Of a DNA stretch of 64,000 nt, positions 36,641 to 48,473 are shown piece by piece. Position 1 is the first letter of the stretch, and the number at the start of each line of letters is the position of its first letter. The position numbers were made by a program, and so were the translations under genes. The notes below the pieces were generated by a model. That model had not been told where the DNA came from and did not search any database. It saw only the letters and a list, made by a program, of their open reading frames with translations. Source of the DNA: Guyanagaster necrorhizus (lineage: Eukaryota; Basidiomycota; Agaricomycetes; Agaricales; Physalacriaceae); contig NW_025064911.1 of assembly GCF_019112545.1 (NCBI RefSeq), positions 1-64,000 on the forward strand, read 5' to 3'.

Positions 36641-38879
36641 CATTGGATTAGGCCATTCAGAGAAGAGAGGTCATCACCACTCATTTCATGGTCCAAGGAA
36701 GGAGTAAAGGGAATTATTATCAGCAACTGGACTCCCTTGTGATGTGGTCTTCTTTCTAATGATAACACCATCTCTGATAGTGAAGCCTAGTCAAATTGCC
36801 TCCAGATCATCATGGATTGCTTTCTTCCCAGTTTCACTCCCTGTGATTTCATCAGGAGAGAGCTGAGCTTCTAGTATTCAGCTTCCTCAGCCAGTCCAAG
36901 GATTTCAGTAATTATTGGGCTAAGTGGTCAGCTGTAGTCAGGAACATGACAGCTGAGTTGCCAATGATTGAATTGAAGGGGTGGAATATAAATCATAGCT
37001 TCAGAGGGATGGTGCTGTATATACAGCCTGTTTTGGGGTTTCAGAAGGTGATCATAGTATTGATCAGACTTTGAATCAGGATTAGTAAGGTTTCATGCCT
37101 TGGACTGGGTCTTCTGAGTGCTGCTGGCCATAGGTCTTGATAGCATATTCAATAGCAGCATACTGTAAAATGTCCTTTCATTCTTCTGGTTCTGCATTAA
37201 TATATAATTGTCCTAATTCTGATGCTAGTCAAGTAGCATTATGCTATAGAAAAGTTACCCTCACCTTGTACAACTCCTGGTATTCAGCTGTCCTGTTTCT
37301 TTGTATTTTCTCCTGGAGTACTTCTTTGTTAATGTCTTTATCACCAATGAACCTACTGGGTTCTTCACTGTCCTCAGTTTCCTCATTATTCTCCTCATCT
37401 TCCTCTAAGAGGGAATCAATGGGCCAGTTGAAGAAACTCACTCTGGAAGGTTAGGGACTTGTTGGTTGGTTGGGCTGGCTGATAGCTAGGTTCTGCCTCA
37501 GGGCCCAGGGGGTTGGCCAGGAATACAGATTGGGGATTTCTCCTGATACTATCATCATACCTATTTCCTCCTCTTTCTCATGCTACCTCCAATCTCTTGC
37601 TATAGATGCAGAAGTTTTGGTAATATTCCTCATTGAGAAATAGTCAAGTGGGTTGACTTCCAAGATACTCTTGGAGTGCATGGTTGGAGATATGGACATT
37701 GAGAGAAACTTGTAGCCCATAGAAGGCAAGGATAGACTTGTCATCCTCATTGATAGTATTGACACTGGGGGTTCTGCAGGAAGAGGAAAACTGAAGGGTC
37801 TCAGGGCTGCCAGTGCAAAGGGGATAAGAGATTCCATCCCTATCCCTTCATCAGTCAATCTCACTCAGGATGACAGAACTATAAGGTTCTGTACAAGAGT
37901 CACTTTCATAGGTACTGGGCTCCCAGAAGGGGGAGCAAGTTCTTTCTGTATGTAAGTCTAATGCTCAAAAGCTGGAAGTACCCCACTCAGCAGCTTCAAG
38001 CTCTTATTGTTATTGATTATACTGTATGGTGTATACTTCCTCATTGTAGAGAGCCTCTCCCTATGCATGCTCAGCCTTAGAGCTGATGAGCTTGGTGAGA
38101 ATCCTCTTGCTGGCTGCACAAAGCTCTTTAGCTGTAAAGTCCTGCTTGTATCAGTTGATGATATCATCAATAGTGGGCCCTCAGCTTATATGTCCTTCTT
38201 TGAGTTCCATATCCTGAGTGTACTCAGATATTGGCTGCTCATGGAGGCTGGACTGTAGGGTTGTGTAGAGGGAATTATGTCTGAATCAGGCTGAAGACCT
38301 TTATGGGAATCTCTGAGCCATCCTAGCAGCATCAAGAGAGTCCTTAGTGATGTATCTAAGCTCTCTATGCAGGGGGGAGAGATTATCAGAGGGTGCATTA
38401 TCAAAGAAGTTGTCAGAGATGTTCTCATCCTTGTAGTCAGGTACCAGTGGCAGGATCTATGGGTTTCTGAATCCTGCAAGGCAAGAATTATTTCATCAGT
38501 CTCAAGAGAGTTACAGGGAGTAAGTGGGTTTTTCTTCTTATTCAGCACTCCTCTGATCTGTTCCCTTAATGTCAGTTTGAGATATGGCCAGAGGCTGAGT
38601 GGAGTGTTGGGGAGTGCCTGGAATGCTGTGGAGGAAGTGATCAGGGGTGACATTTTATAGGATTTGGCAGATATTCTGGAATTCTTAGTAGTGCCTGACT
38701 GCACAAGTGGTGATTGATTGTCTTCCTCAGCAAAGCTGGGTGATAATCAGCAAGCCTAACAGTGTTCTGATAATAAAGGCTAAGAGTTCAAAGAACTCAT
38801 GATTGAAGTTTGAGAATTCTGATTGATAGATGACATTTGGTTTTCTCTACACAATAGTGCATGAGAAAAGAGAAGATGA
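36641..38879 (-). pseudogene. N-terminal gag extension of gypsy F
   Basis: Counterpart of the regions in D, E and I. Long open stretches lie at 38186-38704 (172 codons), 37583-37864 and 37244-37441. The last starts with an acidic segment (LLEEDEENNEETEDSEE) that precedes the shared block with LYINAEPEE and ILQYAAIEYAI at about 37140-37205. A matching acidic segment precedes the block in element I. The function is unknown. Confidence 0.6.
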
Positions 38880-38892
38880 AGCTTCAAGCTAA
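38880..38892 (-). other. Self-priming primer binding site of gypsy F
   Basis: Minus-strand TTAGCTTGAAGCT, one base from the LTR, is the exact reverse complement of AGCTTCAAGCTAA in the 5' LTR (39029-39041). Confidence 0.75.
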
Positions 38893-38893
38893 T

Positions 38894-39341
38894 TGTTAGA
38901 CCCAAGTATCATGTGAGTATAAACATGTGATAAATAGAAGTCTCCTTGAGTTCACTGATGTGTTATCAGCTCAGTGTGTCACAAGGCCAATGAATCAGCT
39001 TGAGAGTAGAATAGTGTGATAATAAACTTTAGCTTGAAGCTGGAGATTCCCAGCAAGAGCAAGCATCCTTAAATACTGTATATCATCTACTAATAATATA
39101 ACTGTCTATTGTATCTTTCTGAGTCTACTATACCCATTGTCTTTGGGTGTCACTATCATACACAAAAGAGCAATTGTGCATTGTTGAGCAATGCTGTCAT
39201 ATCAAAAGATAATGACAGACTTGGCTAGTTGTGCTGACTAAGCTTTATCTCACAGTCTTAAGTGCTCATTCTGGCATCCTGACTAAGCATAAATAGGAGT
39301 TAATCCATGAAAAGGAGTAGAAAGTAGGAAAAATTATAACA
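38894..39341 (-). repeat. 5' LTR of gypsy F (448 bp)
   Basis: Pairs with 31286-31752. The length difference is mostly explained by one missing block of about 19 bp after agaagtctccttg. Followed by ATATG at 39342-39346. Confidence 0.9.
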
Positions 39342-39346
39342 ATATG

Positions 39347-42300
39347 CAGAAAAGCTCAAAAAGTCCTTTGAAGAGATGGTTTTCAGATAGTACAGAGACC
39401 TCATCAATGTATTCAGCAAGAAAAACTTCAATGAACTATCACCAAGAAAACCATGGGATCATGCCATTGAATTGATACCAGAAGCAAACATCAATCTGGA
39501 CTATAAAGTGTACCTATTAGAAAGGGCTGAACAGGAAGAGTTAGACAAATTTCTGGATGAAAACCTAACTAGCAGAAGAATCCAAGTATCTAAGTCTCCC
39601 ATGGCCTCTCCTTTCTTTTTTATAAAAAAGAAGGATGGGAAGTTGTGACCAGTTTAGGATTACTGAAAACTTAATGATCTTACCATTAAAAATCAGTATT
39701 CACTTTCATCAATTTCTGAGCTCATAGACAAACTATCAGGAGCCAGATACTTCATCAAACTGAATGTTTGGTGAGGATATAATAATATCCAAATCAAAGA
39801 AGGAGACAAATAGAAAGCCACATTCCAAACTAACTAAGAACTGTTTGAGCCACTAGTGATGTTCTTTAGACTCACCAACTGTCCAGAAACTTTTCAGACT
39901 ATGATGAATGATGTTTTCTGAGATCTTATCATGCAAGGGAAGGTCACTATTTATCTGGACAATATAATAATTTTCTCAAAGACTCTTAAAGAGCATCAAG
40001 CTGTGATATAACAGGTGCTACAAATTCTTTAAGAAAACAAATTATATCTAAAACCAGAAAAATGTGAGTTTGAAATCCTGAAAACAGAATATCTAAGACT
40101 TATTATTGCTGAAGAAAGACTACAAATAGATCCCATAAAGACAGCAGAAGTATGGGAGTGACTCATGCCAGCCAAGAAGAAGAAACTGCAATTCTTTTTA
40201 GGATTTGCTAACTTTTATTGACAATTCATAGAAGGATATAGCCAAGTGGCCTTGCCACTAACCAAGCTTACTGGAAAGGCAGAGTGGAAGTGGGAAGAAG
40301 CCCAGAAACAGGCATTCTAAGAAATCAAGCACCAGATTTATTCAGATTTCATTCTGACTATTTCTATTAATGATAGAAAGTTTAGAGTTGAAGCAGATGT
40401 ATTTGAAGGGGCTCTAGGAGCCATTTTTAGCCAAGAACAGAAGAGACAGTGGAAACCAATTGCATACCTGTCAAAAGTACTCTCTGTCACAGAATAAAAT
40501 TACAAAATCTATGACAAGGAGTTGCTCACAATAATGACAGCCTTGGATGAATGGTGTCATTATTTGATGAAAGCCAAGTATGATTTAGAAATATGGACTA
40601 ATCACCAAAATCTCCAGTATTTCAAAAAACCACAAAAACCAAATCAACAATAAGCATGATAGATAACAGAATTAGCTAAACACCACTTTAGTCTCCATCA
40701 TAAATCAGGTGCTGCCAACCAAAAGGCAGACCTACTCAGCTGAAGGGCAGACTATGATCAAGGAGGAAAGGATAATGAAGAAATGGTAGTACTCAAGCCA
40801 GAAATATTCTATACAAATGCCATAATCTTTCCAACTGTCCCTGAAATCTTGAAAAAGATGCAAAGGAAAAGGAAATTCACAGAGGACTCAGTACAGTTGG
40901 CCATTGACAATGAAGAGACAGAGTGGACTCCTGAGGAGAGGATACTCTATTTCCACAACTGATTGTATATTTCAGCAAGCAAGAAGCTATGAGGGAAAAT
41001 TATAGCCATCTGCTATGACCACCCAATAGCAGGATATCCAGGGATTGCAAAAACACAGGAGCTGATCACCCAAAACTATTAGTGGCCTAACCTTCAAAAA
41101 TCAGTAGAAGTCTATGTCAAAGAGTGTGAAATATGCCAAAGAACTAAAGCCAACACTCAGAAGTGGGCAGCACTATTACACCCCAATGAGATCTCTTCAG
41201 ACAAATAGAAGGTAATTTCAGTAGACATGATAGACCCTCTTCTCAAGTCCAAAGGTCATAATGCCATTCTAGCTATTATAGATTGATTTTCTAAAGAATT
41301 TATCTCCATTGCCATCAACATGAGTTTGAATATGAAAGAATGGACATGACTTTTTTGAGACCATATATATATCCACTATGGCCTTTTAGACAAAATTATC
41401 TCAGACCAAAGCCCACAATTTATCTCACAGTTCATAAAAGAGCTGTACAAGCTATTCAGAATCACTGGGAATCCATCAATAGCATACTATCTCCAAATGA
41501 ACAGACAAATAGAGAGAGTCAATCAAGAGATTGAAAAATATTTATGAATATTCATCAATCACCAGCAGGATGACTGGGCAAGATGGCTCCTTTTAGCAGG
41601 ATTCACTCACAACCACCAAAAAAACTCTGTCACAGGCTTTAGCCCATTCTTTGTGAACACTGGTGTACACTCTAACACTGAAATGAATCTCTCATAAAGA
41701 GACAGTCAAGTACTCCAAGCAAAAGATTTTGCTACTGAAATAAAAAAGATCCATAATAAGAGACAGAACAAGTGCTCCTAAAAGCAGCAGACTTAATAAA
41801 GAAACAATATAACAAGAAAATGGCACCAGAAAAAGAGTATCAATCAGAAGATCAAGTCATGCTAGACATAAAAAACCTAAAGACAGACAGAACCATGAAA
41901 AAGCTGGATGACAAATATGGAGAGCCCTTTAAGATCACAAAGAAAGTAGATGATAGAGCATATGAATTATCCATTCTGAAGACTTGGAAAATCTATCCAG
42001 CCTTCAATGAAGCCTTGCTCAAACCATTCCAACAGGCTGAATTCTCTAATCCACAGAAACCACTGCCATCTAAACCTATAGTGGTTGATGATGAAGATAA
42101 ATATAAAATTGATGATAAGATTTGATATAGAAAACAGTGGTTTTTAGTCTATTTTAAGGGGTATGGCAAGAGAAAAACCAATGATAATGTGCTTGGTAAC
42201 AGCTAAGTGACTAAGAGAAGTGAATGAGGAATGAACTCTCAAACACCAACACCTAACCACTCAATACACAATCACCAAATACAGTTGAGATCAGTTGTTT
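39347..42300 (+). pseudogene. pol: RT-RNaseH-IN-chromodomain of gypsy L
   Basis: Continues the L frame after F. RT spans about 39430-40220, with PWDHAIELIPEANINLD at its start and YLDN in place of YLDD near 39950. RNase H spans about 40380-40750. Integrase spans about 41000-41700, with the C-X2-C of its zinc domain near 41130 and an open tail at 41772-42125. A degenerate chromodomain lies at about 42090-42200 (VYFKGYGKR). Many stops occur. No polypurine tract or LTR was seen before the gap. Confidence 0.82.
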
Positions 42301-42567
42301 CAAGTACAATAAAAGCACTCTTGCAGTCTTAAGTAAAATCAAAGAAACAGTCAATAAAGACAGTTATTTAACTCTATCTTGCTTTCAAAGATGCAATACT
42401 CATGAGAGTAGTTTATAGCAATGTTTAAGTATAATTAGGATTTAGAATCAATGCCAAATTGTGCTCCAAATCAACTTAGAATATTCCAAAACCCAATGAA
42501 CTCTGAAACCCAAATACTAAGTCTATCAAGCACTTAGGCTTGACTAGCTGCACTCTTGGCTGGCTAG

Positions 42568-43047
42568 NNNNNNNNNNNNNNNNNNNNNNNNNNNNNNNNN
42601 NNNNNNNNNNNNNNNNNNNNNNNNNNNNNNNNNNNNNNNNNNNNNNNNNNNNNNNNNNNNNNNNNNNNNNNNNNNNNNNNNNNNNNNNNNNNNNNNNNNN
42701 NNNNNNNNNNNNNNNNNNNNNNNNNNNNNNNNNNNNNNNNNNNNNNNNNNNNNNNNNNNNNNNNNNNNNNNNNNNNNNNNNNNNNNNNNNNNNNNNNNNN
42801 NNNNNNNNNNNNNNNNNNNNNNNNNNNNNNNNNNNNNNNNNNNNNNNNNNNNNNNNNNNNNNNNNNNNNNNNNNNNNNNNNNNNNNNNNNNNNNNNNNNN
42901 NNNNNNNNNNNNNNNNNNNNNNNNNNNNNNNNNNNNNNNNNNNNNNNNNNNNNNNNNNNNNNNNNNNNNNNNNNNNNNNNNNNNNNNNNNNNNNNNNNNN
43001 NNNNNNNNNNNNNNNNNNNNNNNNNNNNNNNNNNNNNNNNNNNNNNN
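42568..43047. other. Assembly gap (480 N)
   Basis: A run of 480 undetermined bases. It separates the end of gypsy L from the tail of gypsy H, so their relationship cannot be judged. Confidence 1.
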
Positions 43048-43880
43048 TTAGATCATCTGATACCTAGAAAATTTGGACTTAGGCATTTGAGTCAAAACTC
43101 ACAGTGCTAGCCACAGATCATTGGGTCTCTCTTCTTACTGCTCCTGGATGATGCTATCTCTACTCAATACTCCACAACTGGCTATGGTATTATACTCCTA
43201 GTTGTCTTAGAATATACTTGTCTTAGTAGCATGTAGAATTGGCCCCATTTGAGATACCATTTTTAAGTCCAACTTGGACTTAGTATTTTCCAAGGTGTGA
43301 TGCTGAACTTTTCTAAGTTCAAACCTGACTTAGGATTATTATCCTTAGGCCATGTTATTTTTACAAAGTCCAATTTGGACTTAATATTAGTGACTAGCAT
43401 GACTATCAGCTCAGAGTCTCAGCCATAGTCCTCTACTGGCTAATGATCCTCAGTTACTAGCATATTCTAGTGTGTTATGCAGAATTTGCAAATTGTAGGG
43501 CTGGACATGTAGCCTGCATATCAATGGTATGCAGAAAAAGACCTTTCACATGCAAAGACTCTTATTACTAAATATCAGACATGCTAAAATTCTCTGGCAC
43601 CTATCAACTTTACTCCATTGGATTAACCAATATTTGACAAGTCAGACTATCCATATGCAATGATTGCCCTTCAGAAAAGACTGAATCCTCTTTGAATGCA
43701 AAAAGCTATTTATATAGTGAGAGAAAGATGACCTAGCTGCTGAAACTCTTATCAACTAACCCCATTTTCTTAACTGCACCAATAATGTTTCCACTAAAAT
43801 TGATAGCAAGGATGAAGCACAATCTCTCTTTTCTAGGCTGCTCTGAGCAATCAAGGATGATTGCCTTGAGAAGAGGATAA
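43048..43880 (+). other. Tail of gypsy H with spaced palindromic motifs
   Basis: No coding domain is recognisable. It ends in the purine-rich ccttgagaagaggataa (43864-43880) directly before LTR H, which fits a polypurine tract. Dyad-like motifs of the type AAGTCCAA-N-TTGGACTT occur at 43265-43281, 43315-43331 (degenerate) and 43366-43382, with a half copy near 43071-43080. Confidence 0.45.
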
Positions 43881-44444
43881 TGTCACAATTTTTGCCTCTA
43901 AATCATGATCTGCCAATGCTTAACATGATGATACCATAGCTATACCTTATTCATTGATGCACAATAAGATGACAAGAAACAATGTAGTAACTATTGCTGT
44001 CTTACATCTTAAACACAATGGGAACTGTAGCATATGGGAAGCTCACCATAGCAATGATATAGCAGAGTGATAATAATGAACAAAAGCAAGAGCACAGTCA
44101 TTATTATCTCAGACAATGAGCAGAGAGCATAAAAAGCAGACTGTAGGGCATAAGGTTCTTTAGACAGTATATAAGGCAGTAGTACACACTGATGTATCCC
44201 AGTCTTAAGCTAAGGTTTAATACACCTACTATACTCTCTGACTATCTGATGCAAATACTCTTGCCACAATGGCAGACTATATTTACTAGCTACAACCTTT
44301 CATCTTTTTCTATGAAATCTTTATAGCTTATCTTATCATCCTCATCATACTTTTATATCAAAACCAGATCCAGACTCAGCATCTAAAATCAGACCCTGGC
44401 AGAAGTGGTGCTAGAGATTTGTGAGTGTTAGTAGAAGTCTAACA
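43881..44444 (+). repeat. 3' LTR of gypsy H (564 bp)
   Basis: Starts TGTCACAATTTTTGCC and ends GTCTAACA. It is the second copy of the LTR at 6283-6847. A purine tract precedes it and no primer site follows it. Downstream sequence goes straight into the middle of gypsy G protease (aagactggataaatcacc), so H sits inside or against G. Confidence 0.8.
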
Positions 44445-47400
44445 CTAGAAGACTGGATAAATCACCTTTGCTTGATGCCAGTGTCATAAAATACCATTTG
44501 AATTACCCAATAAAGACTCAGAGGACTACTGGAATGAGGAAATGGAAGATGGAAAAACAATATTAGCCATGGATATGGATTGTACAATCCACATCTGAGC
44601 AGTGTATCATGCTAATGATCTGGCAGCAAGAGTAAATGAGAAGAAGAAAACTAAAACTTTTGAGAAGATGGTATTTGAGTAGGCATAAGACTTTTGCAAC
44701 CTGTTCATCAAGGAGAGCTTCAATAAACTATCAGAACTGAAATCTTGGGACCATGCAATTGAGCTCATTTCTAATACCAGCACTAACCTTGATTGCAAAG
44801 TCTATAATCTCAGCTCACCAGAACAGGTTGAACTAAATAAGTTTCTGGAGAAGAACTTGTCTAGCAGATGAATCAGGCTATTGAAATCCCCTATGATGTT
44901 GCTCTTCTTTTTTGTCAAAAAGAAGGACAGCAAACTCTGACCAGTCCAAGACTACCAGAAACTCAACAAGATGATGATCAAGAATCATTATTCTCTCTTA
45001 TTGATTTCTGAATTGATAGACAGGCTACATGGTGCTTATGGCATCTGGTATTACTTTAAGCTTGATATTTGATGGGGGTACAACAATGTGCAAATCAAAG
45101 AGGAGAATGAATGGAAGGCTGCATTCTAAATTAACTAAGGGCTCTTTGAGCTCACAATCATATTCTTTGGACTAACCAATTCACCTGCAACCTTTCAATA
45201 GATTATGAATGACATCTTCAAAGATCTCATTGCTACAGGGAAGGTCACAATCTATTTGGACAACATCTTGATCATATTGAAAGATTAAGATGAACGCTAG
45301 TGCCTGGTCTGCCAAGTACTGGAGCTGATGAGGAAACACAAGCTCTTCCTCAAAGCAAAGAAGTGTGAGTTTAAGATGCTCAAAACTAAGTACCTCAGAG
45401 TGATTATCAGTGAAGAAAGTATCCAGATAGATCCCATCAAGATAGCAGGAGTGATTGAATAGCTGAAGCTGACTAAAAAAAAGAAACTGCAGTTCTTCCT
45501 TGGATTTACAAACTCTTATCACTGATTTATCTGAAATTACAGCAAGATTGTCTGCCTCATGATCCAACTCATGAAAAATGCCTTCTAGATCTGGGGAATA
45601 GCCATGCAATCTGCATTTGATGACTTAAAGAGATGATTAGCTGAGGATATGATACTAGCAGTATCAATAGAAGAGGAGAAGTTCCAAGTTGAAGCTGATT
45701 CAAGTGAGAGAGTGATAGGAGCAGTACTCTCACAAGAGCAGAATGGAAAATAGTGACCCATTGCATTCTTCTTGAAGACATTGATCACTACTAAATACAA
45801 CTATAAAATTTACAACAAGAAACTTTTGGCTATCACATTGGCACTCACTGAATAGAGACATTATCTGATTGGTGCTGTTTACACTTTCAAGGTCTGGATC
45901 AACCATCAGAATCTACACTATTTCTGATTGCCATAGAAACTCAACTGACAGCAAGCTCATTAGTTTACTGAACTCACACAATACCAATACACTCTACACT
46001 ATAAGGCAGAGACAGCAAACAAGAAGGCAGATCTGTTGAGCTATAGATCTAACTATGACTAAGAGAGAGAGGACAACAAAGAGGTGACACTCTTGAAGCC
46101 AGAACATTTCTGAGCCATAATCATGCCAATAGAAGAGGAAATCCATGAATGAATCAAGAGTGTGACATGATAAACAGAATTATGGAATCAGCAAATTGTC
46201 TTCTCTATCAATCATAAACAGGGTATAACCAAGTCAGAAGACTTGATCTCCTATGACAGTCAGATCTATATTCCTCATGATCATACTCTCTGAGAAGAGA
46301 TTATCACCATGTTTCATGATCATGTTACTGCAGGGCATCCAGAAATTGCAAAAACAAAGGAGCTGGTCTTGAGAGAATACTGGTGGCTGAAGCTGAGGCA
46401 GAACATCAAGAAGTATGTTAAGAGATGCAAAACTTGTCAGCAAACCAAGTCAAGCATGCAGGCATGAGCTGCTCCACTTTATCCAAATAAAGTTTCTATA
46501 GAATCTTAAACCCACATCTCAGTCAATATGATCACTGGACTTTTAGACTGTAATGGCTATGACATCATTATCATCATTATCAATCAATTCTCAAAGGCAA
46601 TCACCCTAGTTGCATGTTGACAGAGCTGTCTTCTAAGAGATGGACAAAGATATTATATGATGAAGTTTATGTAAAACATGAGATGCCATAGGTCATCATC
46701 TTGGACCAGGGTCCACAATTCATCTCTAAGTTCCTCAATAATCTCTATCATCTTCTCAACATCTGAAGCAATGCTTCAACTGCTTACCACCCACAAAATG
46801 ATGAGCAAACTGAGCATGTTAATCAAAGAATAGAGAAGTATCTTTGGATGTTCATTAATCACAGACAGGATGACTGGACTAAGTGGCTTGCCCTGTTGGC
46901 ATTCTAACACAACAACCACATTCACTCTATAACAAACAAAGCCTCTTTCTTCATTAACCATAGACATCATCCCTATATCATGGTCACTAACTGATACAAC
47001 ATTATGACTCCTGCATCAACCAACTTTATGCAACTCATAGCTACAATTTATGCCAAAACATATATCACCCTTAAAAAAGCTGCCACCACTATAAAGGCAC
47101 AATATGATAAACACTGGCAATCTGCTCATGAATATGCTATTAACAACAAAGTCTGGCTAGACATCAGCAACCTTTATCTCTCATGCCTGAAATGCAAACT
47201 CACTGACAAATAAACTGGACCCTTCTCTATACTCACAAAAGTGAGTGCTTCTGCATACTATCTGAAACTACCCAACACCTGGCACATACACTCAGTCTTT
47301 AATAAAACTCTCCTCACCTCTTATATCATGTCTGCATTTCCAAATCAAAAAGCTCTACTTTCTCTTAAACTAATCCTAATTGAAGATGAGGAACACTATG

Positions 47401-47595
47401 AAGTTGAGCAGATTTTAGATTATAAACTCTGCCAAGTTCATGCTCAAGAAGGTGGCAGTCACACTGTCACCTACTATTTCATCAAATAGAAAGGCTATAG
47501 ATCTGAATCCAACCAATAGGTCCACAAGCAGGATCTAAACATGGACAACATCATTCATGACTATAAAATTTCCATCAATTGATCCATCAGAATGA
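44445..47595 (+). pseudogene. pol: pol of gypsy G (PR end-RT-RNaseH-IN-chromodomain)
   Basis: The protease tail starts at 44445. RT spans about 44750-45540 with YLDD changed to YLDN at 45253-45264. RNase H spans about 45660-46030. Integrase spans about 46290-47230. The chromodomain at about 47390-47580 keeps only partial similarity. Many in-frame stops occur, and open stretches exceed 60 codons only at 47004-47213 and 47241-47489. The order and sequence are close to those of A and I. Confidence 0.82.
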
Positions 47596-47616
47596 TGGTC
47601 TTAAGGAGGGGGATGA

Positions 47617-48002
47617 TGTTATAGTTTTCTCTATATCTTTTCTTTCTTATCTTATCAGAGTGTCTATCTTATCTTGAGTGCTTCCTTAAAAGAGCATGAG
47701 GATATTAGATAATCACAACAGATAGAGCACTATTGTATTCAGTCACCTTGCCCACAGACAATTCTCTATTGTCTTACCTCTGACAACCAGGCAGGACCAG
47801 TATTATAGCACAGAATAGTACAATAGGCAGTAGTTATATTTATTAATGAGCTGAACAGTATATAAGTAGGATAGCTCTCACTGTAGTAGTCCAGCTTCAA
47901 GCTATAAGTTTATCTCACACTATCTTCTCTCAAGTCTATCTTGTCTTTGGTCTTGAAGCATTTTGCTTATCAGAACACACTGAGTAGACTCTAGCATAAC
48001 TG
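47617..48002 (+). repeat. 3' LTR of gypsy G, first part
   Basis: Starts TGTTATAGTTTTC after the purine tract cttaaggagggggatga. It includes AGCTTCAAGCTATAAG at the expected transcript-start position. It is cut after AACTG (47998-48002) by gypsy I. With 56585-56646 the rebuilt LTR is about 448 bp. Confidence 0.82.
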
Positions 48003-48459
48003 TGTTATGATTTTTTCTTTCTTTTTCTTAATTAACTTTTATTTATACTTAGTCAGAGTGTCTAGACCAGCACTTAGAACTATGGGCAGGCTTAGTCACT
48101 ATAATAGGCTGAGTCTGCCATTGTCCTTTGATGCAATGATGATCCTCAACAATGGACAATACTTTTTTGTAGGAAGTAATAATGCTTAAGAACAAAGAGC
48201 ACTATAATATAGGAATTCACAATTAGTAGAGATATATTTAACTTAGACTTGAACAGTATATAAGTAGCATAGCTCTCATTGTATATCTCCAGCTTTAAGC
48301 TAAAGTTTATTCTTCTACCACTTCATCTTGAGCTAACTGTTTACTGGCCTTAAAGTATTTGGTTAACAGACATATATAGTGAATTCTGGCATGACTGTAC
48401 AAACTCAATACAGCATCAGTTTATCACATATTCTGATCATATGCAACTTGGGCTTAACA
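48003..48459 (+). repeat. 5' LTR of gypsy I (457 bp)
   Basis: Starts TGTTATGATTTTTTC and ends GGCTTAACA. TATA-like tatataag lies near 48258. The presumed transcript start AGCTTTAAGCTAA is at 48291-48303. Confidence 0.9.
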
Positions 48460-48460
48460 A

Positions 48461-48473
48461 TTAGCTCAAAGCT
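48461..48473 (+). other. Self-priming primer binding site of gypsy I
   Basis: TTAGCTCAAAGCT lies one base after the LTR. It pairs 13 of 13 with AGCTTTGAGCTAA in the 3' LTR (near 56411-56423) and 12 of 13 with the 5' LTR version, whose second copy of the central CG has also decayed. Confidence 0.72.

Larger units (their letters stand above)
31286..39341 (-). mobile_element. Gypsy F: full-length element inside gypsy L
   Basis: An 8056-bp minus-strand element bounded by LTRs of 467 and 448 bp and by the 5-bp duplication ATATG. It contains polypurine tract, chromodomain, integrase, RNase H, RT, protease, gag, N-terminal gag region and primer site. It has the layout of E and an LTR type close to D. 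All frames are broken and CpG is scarce. It serves as the uninterrupted reference for the D sequence around the E insertion. Confidence 0.92.
30560..42540 (+). mobile_element. Gypsy L: partial element split by gypsy F
   Basis: Plus-strand gypsy pol in two pieces, 30560-31285 and 39342-42540, interrupted by the complete element F with target duplication ATATG. The reading frame continues across the empty site (GCTAAAGGATATG then CAGAAAAG). It is a different subfamily from A, with a clearly diverged pol. No LTR is visible at either end. The left end abuts copia M and the right end runs to the assembly gap. Confidence 0.82.
44445..48002 (+). mobile_element. Gypsy G: 5'-truncated, 3' LTR split by gypsy I
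   Basis: Plus-strand pol from the end of protease through chromodomain, then polypurine tract (47600-47616) and 3' LTR. The LTR starts at 47617, is broken at 48002 by element I, and resumes at 56585-56646. Its gag and 5' LTR are missing on the left, where LTR H abuts. On the right, G is inserted in the copia fragment K. Confidence 0.82.

Noticed and set aside
43265..43382. CRISPR-like array from the regularly spaced motif
   Set aside because: Only three or four short, imperfect copies, no cas genes, and a eukaryotic setting.
6283..44444. Treating LTRs C and H as one annotated 38-kb element
   Set aside because: No target duplication, no shared internal sequence shown, and a gap lies between them. 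Kept only as a finding.
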